Shown here one piece after another: positions 11,195 through 21,164 of a DNA stretch of 64,000 bases. The translations under genes and the position numbers were made by a program. This DNA is from Planotetraspora phitsanulokensis (GTDB lineage Bacteria > Actinomycetota > Actinomycetes > Streptosporangiales > Streptosporangiaceae). Location: positions 106,043 to 170,042 of the forward strand of contig NZ_BOOP01000026.1 in the NCBI RefSeq assembly GCF_016863295.1, read 5' to 3'. The notes beneath the pieces are model-generated. The model did no database searches and was not told the origin of the DNA. It saw only the letters and a program-made list of their open reading frames with translations. Position 1 is the stretch's first letter. Every line of letters starts with the position of its first letter.

Positions 11195-11273
11195 TGCAAC
11201 TGCACAAAGTTGCATTTTGTCGGCCATTCGAAACTGCGAACGAAGAAAGCTTTGGAACGTGCATTTGCACAAA
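11195..11273. promoter_or_regulatory. AT-rich candidate operator with paired inverted repeats
   Basis: Inverted repeat TGCAACT-(6 nt)-AGTTGCA lies at 11195-11214 and GTGCA-TT-TGCAC at 11259-11270. The octamer TGCACAAA occurs in both (11201-11208 and 11266-11273), 65 bases apart. The position, 150-230 bases upstream of a regulator gene, fits autoregulation; this is inference. Confidence 0.45.
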
Positions 11274-11425
11274 ACCTCAACCGGCCCTCTTCCGAATATG
11301 CGAACGCCCGGCGCGGCCCGGGAGGGCGAGGCTATTCTCGCGACGCGAGGGATCGGACTTCCGCGAGTTCCGCCGTCGGCGTGATCGCGGTTTCGGCGCG
11401 AAGCGGAACGACCAACGGAGCGGTG

Positions 11426-12421
11426 ATGATCACGACGCGGAACGCGGACCCTCTCGAATCGCTCGGCCTCACCCAGGAGCACAGGGACCTCTACACCGTG
11501 GTGCTGAAGCTCCATCGCGCCACCCTCGCGGAGATCGCCCAGGCCGTCGACGAGCCCGCCGACGACGTGCTCGACCGGCTCACCCGGCTCGTACGGCTGG
11601 GCACGGTCGACGAGCAGCAGGGGGAGTACCTCGCCCGTCATCCGGCCGCCGCCATCGGACGACTGGTGGCCGAGAGGCTCGACCGGCTCGCTCGGGAGAG
11701 CCGTCAGATCGACGCTGCCCTGGCCTCCGTCGCCCCCCTCACCCACCACTACGACGCCGGCCGCGACTACCAGGACGGCCAGTTCGCCGTCGACCTCGTG
11801 AGCGGGGCGGACGAACTCTACGAGAGCGTCGTCGGCCTGGCGCTGCAGGCGCCGCCGGCCGATCTGGTCTCCGCGATCCCGGACCGGCGGACGATGAACG
11901 ACCTGGTCGAGAAGTACACCGGCCCCTGGACCCAGGCGATGAGGGACGGCCTGCTGTCCTCGCGGGCGGTCATCCCCATCGCGGTGATGGCGGCGCCCGG
12001 CGTCCGGAAGGTGTGCGAAAGGCTGACCGAGGCGGGAGCGCGCATCCGCACCCTCGACCGGGTGCCGAGCTGGTTCTTCGCCCTGGGCGACCACACCGCC
12101 GGCCTGCCCGCCGAATGGGGTGACTCGCTGCCGGAGCACGGCTACAACTGCTACCTCGTCCGGGCGCCGATCGTGGTGTCCGCGCTCCGCACGCTCTTCG
12201 AGGAGTTGTGGGCCAGGGCCGTCCCGATCTCGTCGTACGACAACGGCACGTCCCACGTGCTGAGGCTGGCCGCGCAGGGGCTCAGCGACGAGGGCATCGC
12301 CCGCCACCTGGGGTTGTCCGTCCGGACCGTCCGGGCGAGATTCGCGGAGGCGATGGCCGAGCTGGGGGCGCAGTCGCGGTTCCACGCGGGAGTCGAGGCC
12401 GCGCGTCGCGGCTGGTTGTGA
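11426..12421 (+). CDS. TrmB-like/LuxR-type transcriptional regulator
   Basis: The 331-residue protein has an N-terminal winged-helix-like segment (about residues 10-65, LHRATLAEIAQAVDEPADDV) of the TrmB/MarR kind, a central domain of unknown ligand specificity, and a C-terminal LuxR-type helix-turn-helix at about residues 275-325 (AAQGLSDEGIARHLGLSVRT). No response-regulator receiver domain is visible, so this is not BldM, which occupies a comparable region in streptomycetes. ATG at 11426 has GGAG five bases upstream; a much longer upstream extension in the same frame is non-coding in character. It is divergent from guaB and precedes the DUF5319 gene. Target genes are unknown. Confidence 0.82.
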   Translation: MITTRNADPLESLGLTQEHRDLYTVVLKLHRATLAEIAQAVDEPADDVLDRLTRLVRLGTVDEQQGEYLARHPAAAIGRLVAERLDRLARESRQIDAALASVAPLTHHYDAGRDYQDGQFAVDLVSGADELYESVVGLALQAPPADLVSAIPDRRTMNDLVEKYTGPWTQAMRDGLLSSRAVIPIAVMAAPGVRKVCERLTEAGARIRTLDRVPSWFFALGDHTAGLPAEWGDSLPEHGYNCYLVRAPIVVSALRTLFEELWARAVPISSYDNGTSHVLRLAAQGLSDEGIARHLGLSVRTVRARFAEAMAELGAQSRFHAGVEAARRGWL

Positions 12422-12516
12422 CCACTGCTGAGCGGGCATCTGACACGCTGGGTCCGTTATGACAGCCCAATCAGTAGATGGGGTCCACTTTCACTCACCA
12501 TGGTGGGTCCTGGTCA

Positions 12517-12529
12517 TAAGGTGGGATGC
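12517..12529 (+). promoter_or_regulatory. leaderless-type -10 before DUF5319 gene
   Basis: TAAGGT is followed by seven bases and then the GTG start at 12530, the spacing expected when transcription begins at or next to the start codon. Confidence 0.4.
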
Positions 12530-12907
12530 GTGCTCGAAGACGTCCCCCGCGACCCGTTCGCGGATGACCCGAACGACCCCGCCGCCGAGCTGGGCGAGCC
12601 CGACGACCCGGAGCCGCTCAGCGTCGCCGAGCGGGATGAGGCGCTGACCGACCTCGGCGACGTGGAGGTCTTCCGTTCCCTACTGGAGCCCCAGGGGGTG
12701 CTGGGGCTCGTCCTCGACTGCCCCGAGTGCGGCGAGCAGCACTACTTCGACTGGGATCTGCTCCGCGGCAACCTTCGCCAGATGATCGACAACGGCCGGC
12801 CCCAGGTCCACGAACCGGCCTTCCAGCCCGACCCGTCCGACTACGTCAGCTGGGAGTACGCCCGGGGCTACGTGGACGGGGTGATCGACACCGAGGAGAG
12901 CCGCTGA
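12530..12907 (+). CDS. DUF5319 family protein
   Basis: This acidic 125-residue protein matches the actinobacterial DUF5319 family, which in mycobacteria sits beside the SigD/RsdA genes (Rv3412 as I recall). It has a very acidic N terminus (DPFADDPNDPAAELGEPDDP), then CPECGEQHYFDWDLL with a C-x2-C pair, and [13 protein letters not shown] near the end. The start is uncertain: I prefer GTG at 12530, with AAGGTGG just upstream, over GTG at 12500. Its last 40 bases overlap the 3' end of the convergent RsdA-like gene. Function is unknown. Confidence 0.82.
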   Translation: MLEDVPRDPFADDPNDPAAELGEPDDPEPLSVAERDEALTDLGDVEVFRSLLEPQGVLGLVLDCPECGEQHYFDWDLLRGNLRQMIDNGRPQVHEPAFQPDPSDYVSWEYARGYVDGVIDTEESR

Positions 12908-13089
12908 CTCTCCACGTCGGCCACGAGCGCGCCCAGCAGCCGGATCGCGGCGTCGGCGCCCGAGGCCACCGGCTCACGGCGGGCCAGCCCGTCGAGGATC
13001 GCGTCGGTCCGCAGTACGTCGGCCTCCACGTCGGCGTCGCCGTACGACCCGAGGAAGCGTGCCGGACGACGACGACGTTTCGTGGTCAC
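12868..13089 (-). CDS. short RsdA-like anti-sigma factor candidate
   Basis: The 73-residue product starts at an ATGA overlap with the sigma-factor stop, so the two are translationally coupled. Its core ([19 protein letters not shown], then [14 protein letters not shown]) resembles the sigma-binding region at the N terminus of mycobacterial RsdA, which lies at the same place after sigD. Known RsdA is a longer single-pass membrane protein; here the stop codon comes before any membrane segment and there is no room for one, because the DNA beyond encodes DUF5319 on the other strand. It is therefore a candidate minimal cytoplasmic anti-sigma factor. The assignment rests on synteny and a short, weak similarity. 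Confidence 0.68.
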   Translation of the reverse strand: MTTKRRRRPARFLGSYGDADVEADVLRTDAILDGLARREPVASGADAAIRLLGALVADVESQRLSSVSITPST

Positions 13090-13742
13090 GCAATCGACTC
13101 CAGCTCGGCCAGCTGCCTCAGCCTGGCGAGGGCGCGATGCTGGGCGACCCGGACGGCACCTGGTGACATGCCGAGTACATTACCGGTCTCCTCGGCCGAA
13201 AGACCCGACACCACCCGAAGGATGAGGAGCTCACGCTGGTTGTCCGGAAGGCGTGACAGCAGGTCACGGGCGTGCTGCGCCTCGATGTAGCGGACGACGG
13301 TCTCCTCCGGCCCGGGCCCCTCGTCCGGCCCGTCCGGCAGGTCCTGCGTCGGCACGGCGGAGCGGACGGAACTGCGCAGCGCGTCGGCCACCTTGTGCGA
13401 GGCGATTCCGAACACGAACGACGCGAACGGCCGGCCCATATCGCGATAACGCGGTAACGCGGAAAGAACGGCGATGCACACTTCCTGCGCGACGTCGTCG
13501 GCGATGTGGTAATGACCGGAGACCCTGCCCAACCGGGCTCGGCAATAACGCACCACCATGGGGCGCAGATGCCCCAGAAGCGATTCGATCGCTCTGCGAT
13601 CTCCTTGTACGGCAAGGCTGGTCAGTTCCCTGAGGTCGGACTCATCCGATCTCGTCGCAAGCCTTACCCCAGTTGCGGCGTCGGCGACGCGTCCCTCGGT
13701 CACGTTAGGCATGATGCCCGCCACGATCGTGCATGTCGTCAT
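13086..13742 (-). CDS. ECF sigma factor, SigD/ShbA-like
   Basis: The product (218 residues from the first start) has sigma region 2 ([20 protein letters not shown], near residue 85) and region 4 ([20 protein letters not shown], then [19 protein letters not shown]). It belongs to the group of mycobacterial SigD and streptomycete ShbA; ShbA is reported to drive the principal sigma factor gene, so a housekeeping role is possible. No good ribosome-binding site precedes 13742; the methionine at 13712, after GTGGCGGG, may be the real start. The RsdA-like gene overlaps its stop by four bases. It lies beside the DUF5319 gene and groEL, as in mycobacteria. Confidence 0.9.
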   Translation of the reverse strand: MTTCTIVAGIMPNVTEGRVADAATGVRLATRSDESDLRELTSLAVQGDRRAIESLLGHLRPMVVRYCRARLGRVSGHYHIADDVAQEVCIAVLSALPRYRDMGRPFASFVFGIASHKVADALRSSVRSAVPTQDLPDGPDEGPGPEETVVRYIEAQHARDLLSRLPDNQRELLILRVVSGLSAEETGNVLGMSPGAVRVAQHRALARLRQLAELESIA

Positions 13743-13810
13743 GGTTGACGGCTACGGATTGGTCACATTGACGCGGCGATAACCAGGTGTAATCGACTGA
13801 ACACAATACC

Positions 13811-13826
13811 GTTGGAACATTCCAAC
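13811..13826. promoter_or_regulatory. inverted repeat upstream of the sigma-factor gene
   Basis: GTTGGAA and TTCCAAC flank a two-base centre (CA), about 70 bases before the sigma gene start. It is a candidate operator in the short gap between the sigma gene and the groEL terminator. Confidence 0.4.
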
Positions 13827-13876
13827 CAAATGGCCAAATCGTCAGGAATTGTCAGTCGACCGACTTCTATAAAGAA

Positions 13877-13911
13877 GTACGGCTCCCGCCTCAGTGAGGC
13901 GGGAGCCGTAC
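13877..13911 (-). terminator. groEL: groEL terminator
   Basis: A perfect 16-base inverted repeat (GTACGGCTCCCGCCTC and its complement) with a three-base loop lies 39 bases after the groEL stop. Leftward transcripts read TTCTTTAT after the stem, a weak U tract. Confidence 0.88.
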
Positions 13912-13949
13912 CGCATTCTCAGGCGCCTCCCCCAGGGAAGGCTCGGGTG

Positions 13950-15575
<1,626 letters not shown>

Positions 15576-15598
15576 TCAAGTCTCCTTATAAGCGCACG

Positions 15599-15629
15599 GG
15601 AGCCCCGGGCGCGAACGTCCCGGGGCTCC
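15599..15629 (-). promoter_or_regulatory. groES-groEL intercistronic hairpin
   Basis: GGAGCCCCGGG pairs perfectly with CCCGGGGCTCC across a nine-base loop, in the 70-base gap between groES and groEL. It may be a partial terminator or an mRNA processing/stability site that sets the groES:groEL ratio. Confidence 0.65.
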
Positions 15630-15645
15630 TCATGCTTGGCGCAGC

Positions 15646-15957
15646 CTACTTCTCGATGATGGCGAGCACGTCGCGGGCCGAGAGCACCAGGTACTCCTCG
15701 CCGCCGTACTTGACCTCGGTGCCGCCGTACTTGCTGTAGAGGACGACGTCGCCCTCCTTGACGTCGAGCGGAATGCGCTTCTCGCCGTCCTCGTCCCAGT
15801 TGCCGGGGCCTACAGCGAGGACCCGACCCTCCTGGGGCTTCTCCTTGGCGGTGTCCGGGATGACCAGACCGGAAGCGGTGGTCTGCTCAGCCTCGAGCGG
15901 CTGGACCACGATGCGGTCACCAAGCGGCTTAACGGGAACCTTAGTGGCGGTCGTCAC
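15646..15957 (-). CDS. groES: 10-kDa co-chaperonin GroES
   Basis: This 103-residue lid protein caps the GroEL chamber. It has the family signature [15 protein letters not shown] near residue 11, the mobile loop [15 protein letters not shown] and the C-terminal [16 protein letters not shown] strand. It starts at GTG 15957, with GGGGAGG seven bases upstream. It is the first gene of the heat-shock operon and has a perfect CIRCE element about 90 bases before its start. Confidence 0.97.
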   Translation of the reverse strand: MTTATKVPVKPLGDRIVVQPLEAEQTTASGLVIPDTAKEKPQEGRVLAVGPGNWDEDGEKRIPLDVKEGDVVLYSKYGGTEVKYGGEEYLVLSARDVLAIIEK

Positions 15958-16047
15958 GATCGGACCTCCCCTTCAGATTGCGATGAATGAGCTGAAGAGG
16001 CGACCAGCGGCCTGCCGTCGCGGGTGTCAGACCTGCCTCGTCGCATG

Positions 16048-16074
16048 TTGGCACTCTCGATAGGCGAGTGCCAA
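16048..16074. promoter_or_regulatory. CIRCE operator (HrcA site) of groES-groEL
   Basis: TTGGCACTC and GAGTGCCAA flank a nine-base spacer (TCGATAGGC), matching the CIRCE consensus in arm length and spacing with exact symmetry. It predicts repression by HrcA, whose gene is not in this window. Confidence 0.95.
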
Positions 16075-16347
16075 CACGAAACAGTATGCAAGGGGGCCGT
16101 GACAGTCAACACGAACCCACGCCGCAGGTCATCTCGCTTTCCGGACGCACCGGACAAGCCCCCTGGGCCACGGTGCTCGCCGTGCGGGCCGCCGGAATCA
16201 CGGTACCGACCGCTGAGACCGCCCCGCCGACCGCCGGGGCCACCGTGCCGACCGCTGGGTCCGCCCCGCCGACAGGCCGGGACCGCCGGGCGGGCCGTCC
16301 TCCCTCCGGTGACCCATGGGCGCGGCGCCGGCCGTACGGCGAGGCGC

Positions 16348-16361
16348 TAACGTCGGGAGGC
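16348..16361 (+). promoter_or_regulatory. leaderless-type -10 before methyltransferase gene
   Basis: TAACGT is followed by eight bases (including GGGAGG) and then the GTG at 16362. Confidence 0.4.
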
Positions 16362-17699
16362 GTGGACCTCGTGGCATTTCGCGACCTGCTCGAACCGGCC
16401 GGGCAGAAGGCCCTGGCGCAGGCCGTCGAGCTGGCGGAGGCGGGGGCAGATCCGATCGTGGCGGCAACCACTCTCCGTAAAAGCCACCCGCCCGAGCTCA
16501 CCGCGGCCGCGCTCACCCAGGCCTCGCTGCGGCGGCGGGCGGAGGCCAAGTTCGGCGCGGACGCCGCCGTGATGTATTTCACGCCCCACGGACTGGAGCA
16601 GGCCACCCGCACGGAGGTCGCGGCCCACCGCGCCCGTCGCGCCCGCCTGCTCGCCGCGCCCGCCGCCGGCCCCGTCACGGCATCGGCCACCCGGCCGGCC
16701 CGGGAAACGGCCGTGGACCCGGTCACGGACCCGGTCACGGACCCGGTCACGGACCCGGTCACGGACCCGGCCGCCGGACCAGCCGAGGAACCGGTCACGG
16801 GACCGGCTCCGGAGCCGGTCGCGAGGGTCCTCGACGTGTGCTGCGGCATCGGCGGAGACGTCATCGCGCTCGCCCGCGCCGGGTTCGCCGTCGACGCCGT
16901 CGACCTCGACCCGCTGACCGTGGAGGTCGCCAGGGCCAACGCCGAGGCGCTGGGGTTGTCCGCCCTCGTCGGCGTCCGCACCGCCGACGCTCTCGAGACC
17001 GATCCGTCCGGATACGACCTGCTCTTCGCCGACCCGGCGAGGCGGGGGGCCAGGGGACGGATCTTCGACCCGATGGCCTACTCCCCCACCTGGCCCGCCG
17101 TGCTCGACCTGGTCTCCCGGGCGCGCACGGCCTGCCTCAAGGTCGCGCCGGGCATCCCGCACGAACTCGTCCCCGAGGGGGCGGAGGCCGAGTGGATCTC
17201 CCACAGGAGAGAGGTCAAGGAGGCGGCCATCTGGGTCGGCACGCAGGCGAGCGGGCGGCGCGCGACCATGCTGCCGTCCGGCGCGACGCTCACGTCCTCC
17301 GGCGCCGAGGCCGAGACGGGACCGGTGGGCCGCTACCTCTACGAACCCGACGGCGCGGCGGTCCGGGCGCATCTGGTCGCCGAGGTGGCCGCGATGGTCG
17401 GCGGGCGCCTGCTCGACCCGCGGATCGCCTACATCACCGGCGACGGCCGGGTGGCCACGGAATGGGCGTCCTGTTACGAGGTCACCGACATGATGCCCTT
17501 CTCGCTCAAGCACCTCCGGAGCGCGCTGAGAAACCGGAAAGTCGGGAACGTCACCATCAAGAAACGCGGTTCCGCCGTCGATATCGAGCGATTGCGGAAA
17601 GACCTCCGGCTTTCCGGTGGAAATTCAGCGGTCGTCGTTCTCACCCGTATCGACGACCGGCCGTACGTGTTGCTGTGCGACACCGCCGACCAGCACTGA
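16362..17699 (+). CDS. class I SAM-dependent methyltransferase with THUMP-like C terminus
   Basis: The 445-residue protein has a helical N-terminal part (residues 1-110), a low-complexity linker with four exact DPVT units (residues 119-134), then SAM motif I (VLDVCCGIGGDVIALARAG) near residue 157, the acidic VDLD that ends beta-2, and DPARRGARGR in place of motif IV. The C terminus (MPFSLKHLRSALR, NVTIKKRGSAVDIERLRK) resembles the THUMP-like domain of actinobacterial putative RNA methyltransferases. An RNA base is the likely substrate, but this is inference. I use GTG 16362; GTG 16371 is also possible. Longer upstream starts would add repetitive PPTAG-type sequence from a region containing the CIRCE, so they are rejected. 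Confidence 0.82.
   Translation: MDLVAFRDLLEPAGQKALAQAVELAEAGADPIVAATTLRKSHPPELTAAALTQASLRRRAEAKFGADAAVMYFTPHGLEQATRTEVAAHRARRARLLAAPAAGPVTASATRPARETAVDPVTDPVTDPVTDPVTDPAAGPAEEPVTGPAPEPVARVLDVCCGIGGDVIALARAGFAVDAVDLDPLTVEVARANAEALGLSALVGVRTADALETDPSGYDLLFADPARRGARGRIFDPMAYSPTWPAVLDLVSRARTACLKVAPGIPHELVPEGAEAEWISHRREVKEAAIWVGTQASGRRATMLPSGATLTSSGAEAETGPVGRYLYEPDGAAVRAHLVAEVAAMVGGRLLDPRIAYITGDGRVATEWASCYEVTDMMPFSLKHLRSALRNRKVGNVTIKKRGSAVDIERLRKDLRLSGGNSAVVVLTRIDDRPYVLLCDTADQH
16716..16763 (+). repeat. four exact 12-base repeats coding for (DPVT)4
   Basis: GACCCGGTCACG is repeated four times without change and is followed by a partial fifth unit. It keeps the reading frame and lies in the linker of the methyltransferase. 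Confidence 0.9.
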
Positions 17700-17863
17700 C
17701 CGCATCAATCCCGGCAATTCATCGAGAATTGCGATCTTTTACAGTCCACCCGAAAGCCGCGCCACTCAGGGCCTACAGTTGGCCGCGCGGTCTGTTTCCC
17801 CTGTTCGTTCATTTCCGCGAGATCGGGCCGATACCACCGCCTCAGCGAGTGAAGGAGCTTTCG

Positions 17864-18676
17864 GTGGACCATTCCAGCCACACCCTCCTCCAGGCGGGCA
17901 GCCAGACCGCCATCTCCGACCGGATGCGCGAACTCCTGGCCCGCGCGGCTCAGGACCACGTCTACGAGCAGCGGACGCAGGGGGCCGTGCTCGACGAGAT
18001 CCGGCAGCGTCTGGAGGGCATGGAGTGGCTGCTGCGCGAGGTCCGCGAGCGTGAGCTCGGCGGCCTGAGCGGCGCCGTGGAGAACGTGGCGGGACGGCTC
18101 GAGGACATGACCACCCGGCCGCCGGCCTGGGCCGAGGCCCTCGCCCAGCATGTCGAGTCGCTGCGCGAGCACGTGGACGAGGTCAGGGGCCGCACCCAGG
18201 ACGTCGCGGACCAGATGTCCGCCGTCGGCCAGCGCCTCGGCCAGGTCCACGCGAGCATGGAGGCCGCGGCGGGCCGGTTCACCCGCCTCGACAAGGCCGT
18301 CACCGAGGTGGTCCAGCGGGTCGAGAGCCTGGAGGCCGCCGTCCTGGGCCGGCTCGACGCCGTGGACGAGCGGCTGGAGGCGGCGAGCGAGCGCGTCGGA
18401 GGGCTGCCCGCGGAGCTCGAGGTCGCCGAGCTGCGCGCCGCCGTCGCCGAGATGGGCGTCGAGGTCGGCGCCACCGCGAGCTCGATCGCACCCCTCCTCG
18501 AGGCGATCAGGAACCGGCCCGGCCTCGAAGAACTCGCGGACACCGTCTCAGACGCGACGAGCCGGGTCGTGGAGCCCGTCCACGGCGACGTGGCCCGGCG
18601 GCTGGCCGCGCTCGAGGAGACCATGCTGGCGCTCGCCGAGGCCCTGCTGCGCCCCGTTCGCTCCTCCGGCGACTGA
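17864..18676 (+). CDS. coiled-coil protein of unknown function
   Basis: The 270-residue soluble protein has no signal peptide or membrane segment. From residue 15 to the end it is rich in Glu, Arg, Ala, Leu and Val with heptad-like spacing (RLEGMEWLLREVREREL, then SLREHVDEVRGRTQDVADQM, SLEAAVLGRLDAVDERLE), so an elongated helical or coiled-coil fold is likely. Motifs such as RPPAWAEAL break the coil near residue 84. GTG 17864 has AAGGAG at ideal distance (six bases). It follows the methyltransferase gene by 164 bases and converges on tsaD. A cytoskeletal or scaffold role is conceivable but unproven. Confidence 0.8.
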   Translation: MDHSSHTLLQAGSQTAISDRMRELLARAAQDHVYEQRTQGAVLDEIRQRLEGMEWLLREVRERELGGLSGAVENVAGRLEDMTTRPPAWAEALAQHVESLREHVDEVRGRTQDVADQMSAVGQRLGQVHASMEAAAGRFTRLDKAVTEVVQRVESLEAAVLGRLDAVDERLEAASERVGGLPAELEVAELRAAVAEMGVEVGATASSIAPLLEAIRNRPGLEELADTVSDATSRVVEPVHGDVARRLAALEETMLALAEALLRPVRSSGD

Positions 18677-18727
18677 TCACCGATCGCCCACGGCGAAACC
18701 ACCCGCGTACGACCGCTGCGCGAAACG

Positions 18728-18751
18728 ATCAGGACGCGCGAGTCGCCTGAT
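18728..18751. terminator. weak hairpin between the coiled-coil gene and tsaD
   Basis: ATCAGG and CCTGAT can pair with a few inner G-C pairs between two convergent genes. It is short and has no U tract. Confidence 0.35.
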
Positions 18752-18769
18752 GTGAACGGCCGGGACCGG

Positions 18770-19807
18770 TCAGACGTGGACGGTCGTGATCGGGAGCGAC
18801 GAGTCCGCGGGGATCTCCAGGGTGGAGGGCGCGGTGCCGGCGGCGACCAGCTCCGATCCCAGTGCGGCCACCATGGCGCCGTTGTCGGTGCACAGTCCCG
18901 GCCGCGGGACCCTCAGCCGCACGCCCGCGGCGTCGCACCGCTCCTGAGCCAGTGCGCGGAGCCGGGAGTTGGCCGCCACTCCGCCACCGATCAGCAGGTC
19001 CTCGACGCCGTGACGGGCACACGCCTGGAGGGCCTTGCGGGTGAGCACGTCGACGACGGCCTCCTGGAACGACGCGGCGACGTCGTGGACCGGCACGGAC
19101 TCGCCCGCGGCCGTACGGGCCTCCACCCAGCGGGCGACCGCCGTCTTCAGGCCGGAGAAGGAGAAGTCCAGCGTGCCGTCGTCGTACTTGCCCCGCGGGA
19201 AGGCGACGGCCGTCCCGGAGCCTTCGCGGGCCGCGCGGTCGATGTACGGGCCTCCGGGGAACGGCAGGCCGAGCACCCGCGCCACCTTGTCGAACGCCTC
19301 CCCGGCCGCGTCGTCGACGGTGGAGCCGAGCGAGACGACCTCCCGCGCCACGTCGGGCACGAGCAGCAGCGAGGAGTGGCCGCCCGAGACCAGCAGCGCG
19401 ATGGCGGGCTTCGGCAGCGGTCCGTGTTCGAGCTGGTCGACGGCCACGTGCGCGGCCAGGTGGTTGACGCCGTACAGCGGGACGCCGAGCCCCATGGCGT
19501 AGGCCTTGGCGGCGGCGACGCCGACAAGCAGTGCGCCGGCGAGCCCGGGGCCAGCTGTGACGGCGACCGCGTCGATGTCCGAGAAGCGCAGGCCCGCCTT
19601 GGCGAGCGCGCTTTCCACCGTCGGCGTCATGGCCTCCAGGTGGGCGCGTGAGGCCACCTCGGGCACGACGCCGCCGAACCTCGCGTGCTCCTCCATGCTG
19701 GAGGCGATCGTGTCCGCGAGCAGCGTGTGACCGCGGACGATGCCGACGCCGGTCTCGTCGCAGGACGTCTCGATCCCCAGGACGATCGGCTCGTCAGCTC
19801 CGCTCAT
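18770..19807 (-). CDS. tsaD: tRNA N6-adenosine threonylcarbamoyltransferase TsaD
   Basis: This 345-residue ASKHA-fold enzyme transfers the threonylcarbamoyl group to A37 of ANN-decoding tRNAs (t6A), working with TsaB and TsaE. It has [10 protein letters not shown] at residues 11-20, the iron-binding pair in NHLAAH (His116 and His120), SGGHS near residue 142, and [11 protein letters not shown] with CTDNGAM in the C-terminal domain. Its start lies inside rimI (14-base overlap). All three t6A partner genes except the TsaC-type synthase are within 4.3 kb. Confidence 0.97.
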   Translation of the reverse strand: MSGADEPIVLGIETSCDETGVGIVRGHTLLADTIASSMEEHARFGGVVPEVASRAHLEAMTPTVESALAKAGLRFSDIDAVAVTAGPGLAGALLVGVAAAKAYAMGLGVPLYGVNHLAAHVAVDQLEHGPLPKPAIALLVSGGHSSLLLVPDVAREVVSLGSTVDDAAGEAFDKVARVLGLPFPGGPYIDRAAREGSGTAVAFPRGKYDDGTLDFSFSGLKTAVARWVEARTAAGESVPVHDVAASFQEAVVDVLTRKALQACARHGVEDLLIGGGVAANSRLRALAQERCDAAGVRLRVPRPGLCTDNGAMVAALGSELVAAGTAPSTLEIPADSSLPITTVHV

Positions 19808-20279
19808 GCCCTGTCCCCTCGCCCTCGAGTTTCTTCATCATCGTGATGGCGTCGGTCCCGTCCTCGTAGTAGCGGCGCCGCACGCCGAGCCGCTCGAAGC
19901 CGAATCGCTCGTACATGGCCTGGGCGGGCTCGTTGTCCGACCGCACCTCGAGGAAGACCGTCTCGGCCCCGCGTCGCGCCGCCTCCGCGAGCAGCGCGCT
20001 CATCATGGCGGCCCCGACGCCGGAACGGCGGTGCCCGGCCAGGACCGCGATCGTCTGGATGTCGGCCTGGTCCGCGGCGGCCGCCAGCCCGCCGTAGCCG
20101 ACGATCGCGTCGCCGACGCACGCGACGACGTAGTGCCGCGTGCGCGGCTGGTCGTTCAGCTCCCCGCGCATCATGGACTCGCTCCACGCGTCGGCGGGGA
20201 AGGTGGTCCGCTCGATCTCCATGACCGCCGGGAGGTCGTCCAGGGTCATCTGGCGCAACACGGCGCCCGGCCCGCTCAC
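19794..20279 (-). CDS. rimI: GNAT acetyltransferase RimI
   Basis: The 161-residue GNAT-family enzyme would acetylate the N terminus of ribosomal protein S18 or other proteins using acetyl-CoA. It has the acetyl-CoA motif region [20 protein letters not shown] near residue 75 and [19 protein letters not shown] near residue 112. It sits between tsaB and tsaD, a very common arrangement, overlapping tsaD by 14 bases and lying 25 bases from tsaB. Confidence 0.93.
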   Translation of the reverse strand: MSGPGAVLRQMTLDDLPAVMEIERTTFPADAWSESMMRGELNDQPRTRHYVVACVGDAIVGYGGLAAAADQADIQTIAVLAGHRRSGVGAAMMSALLAEAARRGAETVFLEVRSDNEPAQAMYERFGFERLGVRRRYYEDGTDAITMMKKLEGEGTGHERS

Positions 20280-20304
20280 CGTGCCACTCCGTCGATCGTG
20301 ACGC

Positions 20305-21027
20305 TCACGCCGTCACCCTCTTGGGCGCGCCCGGCACCTGGGCGTCCGGGCGGCGCAGGTAGATCGGCCGGGGCGGGCCCAGCACGCCGAGCTCGCGCGC
20401 CTTCTCCACCGAGTCGACGCGCCCCTCGGGCACGCGGGCGATCGCGGCGGCCTCCTCGTCCGTCAGCGTGGCGAGGCGTCCGGCGGCGAGCGCAGCCAAC
20501 GCCGCCGCCGACGGGTGTTCGGGGCCCTCGACGCGGCCGGGGCCGATGACGTCCGCGTAGAGCAGGCCTCCCGCCCCCACCACCGGCAGGTCGGCGGGCA
20601 GGTCGTGCGGCCTGTCCACCCGGGGCCCGTCGAGGCGCGTCTCGCGGTCGCCGTACCTCGCCCAGAAGACCTCCTTGCGCCGCGCGTCGGTCGCGACCAG
20701 GAACGGGCCGGGCGTCTTCGTGGCGTACGCCAGGGCGTCGAGGGTGCACACGCCGAAGGCGGGGATGGCGGCGGTCGCCGCGAGCGCCGTGGCGGTCATC
20801 AGGCCGACCCTCAGCCCCGTGTACGGCCCCGGGCCGGTTCCGGCGACGATCGCGGTGAGATCCCGCAGCGTCACATCCGCGTCGCGCAGGACACGCTCGA
20901 TCGCGGGAGCGAGAAGCTCCCCGTGCCGCCGCGCGTCGATCGTCGTCGACTCGGCCAGCACGCGTCCTCCGTCGTGCAGGGCGGCCGTGACGGCGGGTGT
21001 GGCGGTGTCGAAGGCCAAGACAAGCAC
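20305..21027 (-). CDS. tsaB: t6A accessory protein TsaB
   Basis: This 240-residue ASKHA-fold protein is the scaffold partner of TsaD. The N terminus VLVLAFDTATPAVTAAL and GTGPGPYTGLRVGL near residue 65 are characteristic; the C-terminal half is less conserved, as is usual. I place the start at GTG 21027, where homology begins. Much longer in-frame starts run into the sortase gene in another frame and are rejected. Confidence 0.93.
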   Translation of the reverse strand: MLVLAFDTATPAVTAALHDGGRVLAESTTIDARRHGELLAPAIERVLRDADVTLRDLTAIVAGTGPGPYTGLRVGLMTATALAATAAIPAFGVCTLDALAYATKTPGPFLVATDARRKEVFWARYGDRETRLDGPRVDRPHDLPADLPVVGAGGLLYADVIGPGRVEGPEHPSAAALAALAAGRLATLTDEEAAAIARVPEGRVDSVEKARELGVLGPPRPIYLRRPDAQVPGAPKRVTA

Positions 21028-21164
21028 GAACGTCAAGGGTAGTCGGTGCGCGGGTGCCCAAGGACCGAACGCGGAGAGGGTGACCGCCCAGGAAAGGCAC
21101 GACCGCGCCGTACCGGGCACCACATCCGTCAGACGGGTGACGGCCTGCGATCTTCGTCGGGCGA

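Noticed and set aside
11426..12421. BldM orthologue
   Set aside because: There is no N-terminal receiver domain; the N terminus looks like a winged helix instead.
16068..16361. N-terminal extension of the methyltransferase
   Set aside because: It would begin beside the CIRCE element and encode repetitive Thr/Ala/Pro sequence; GTG 16362 has better context.
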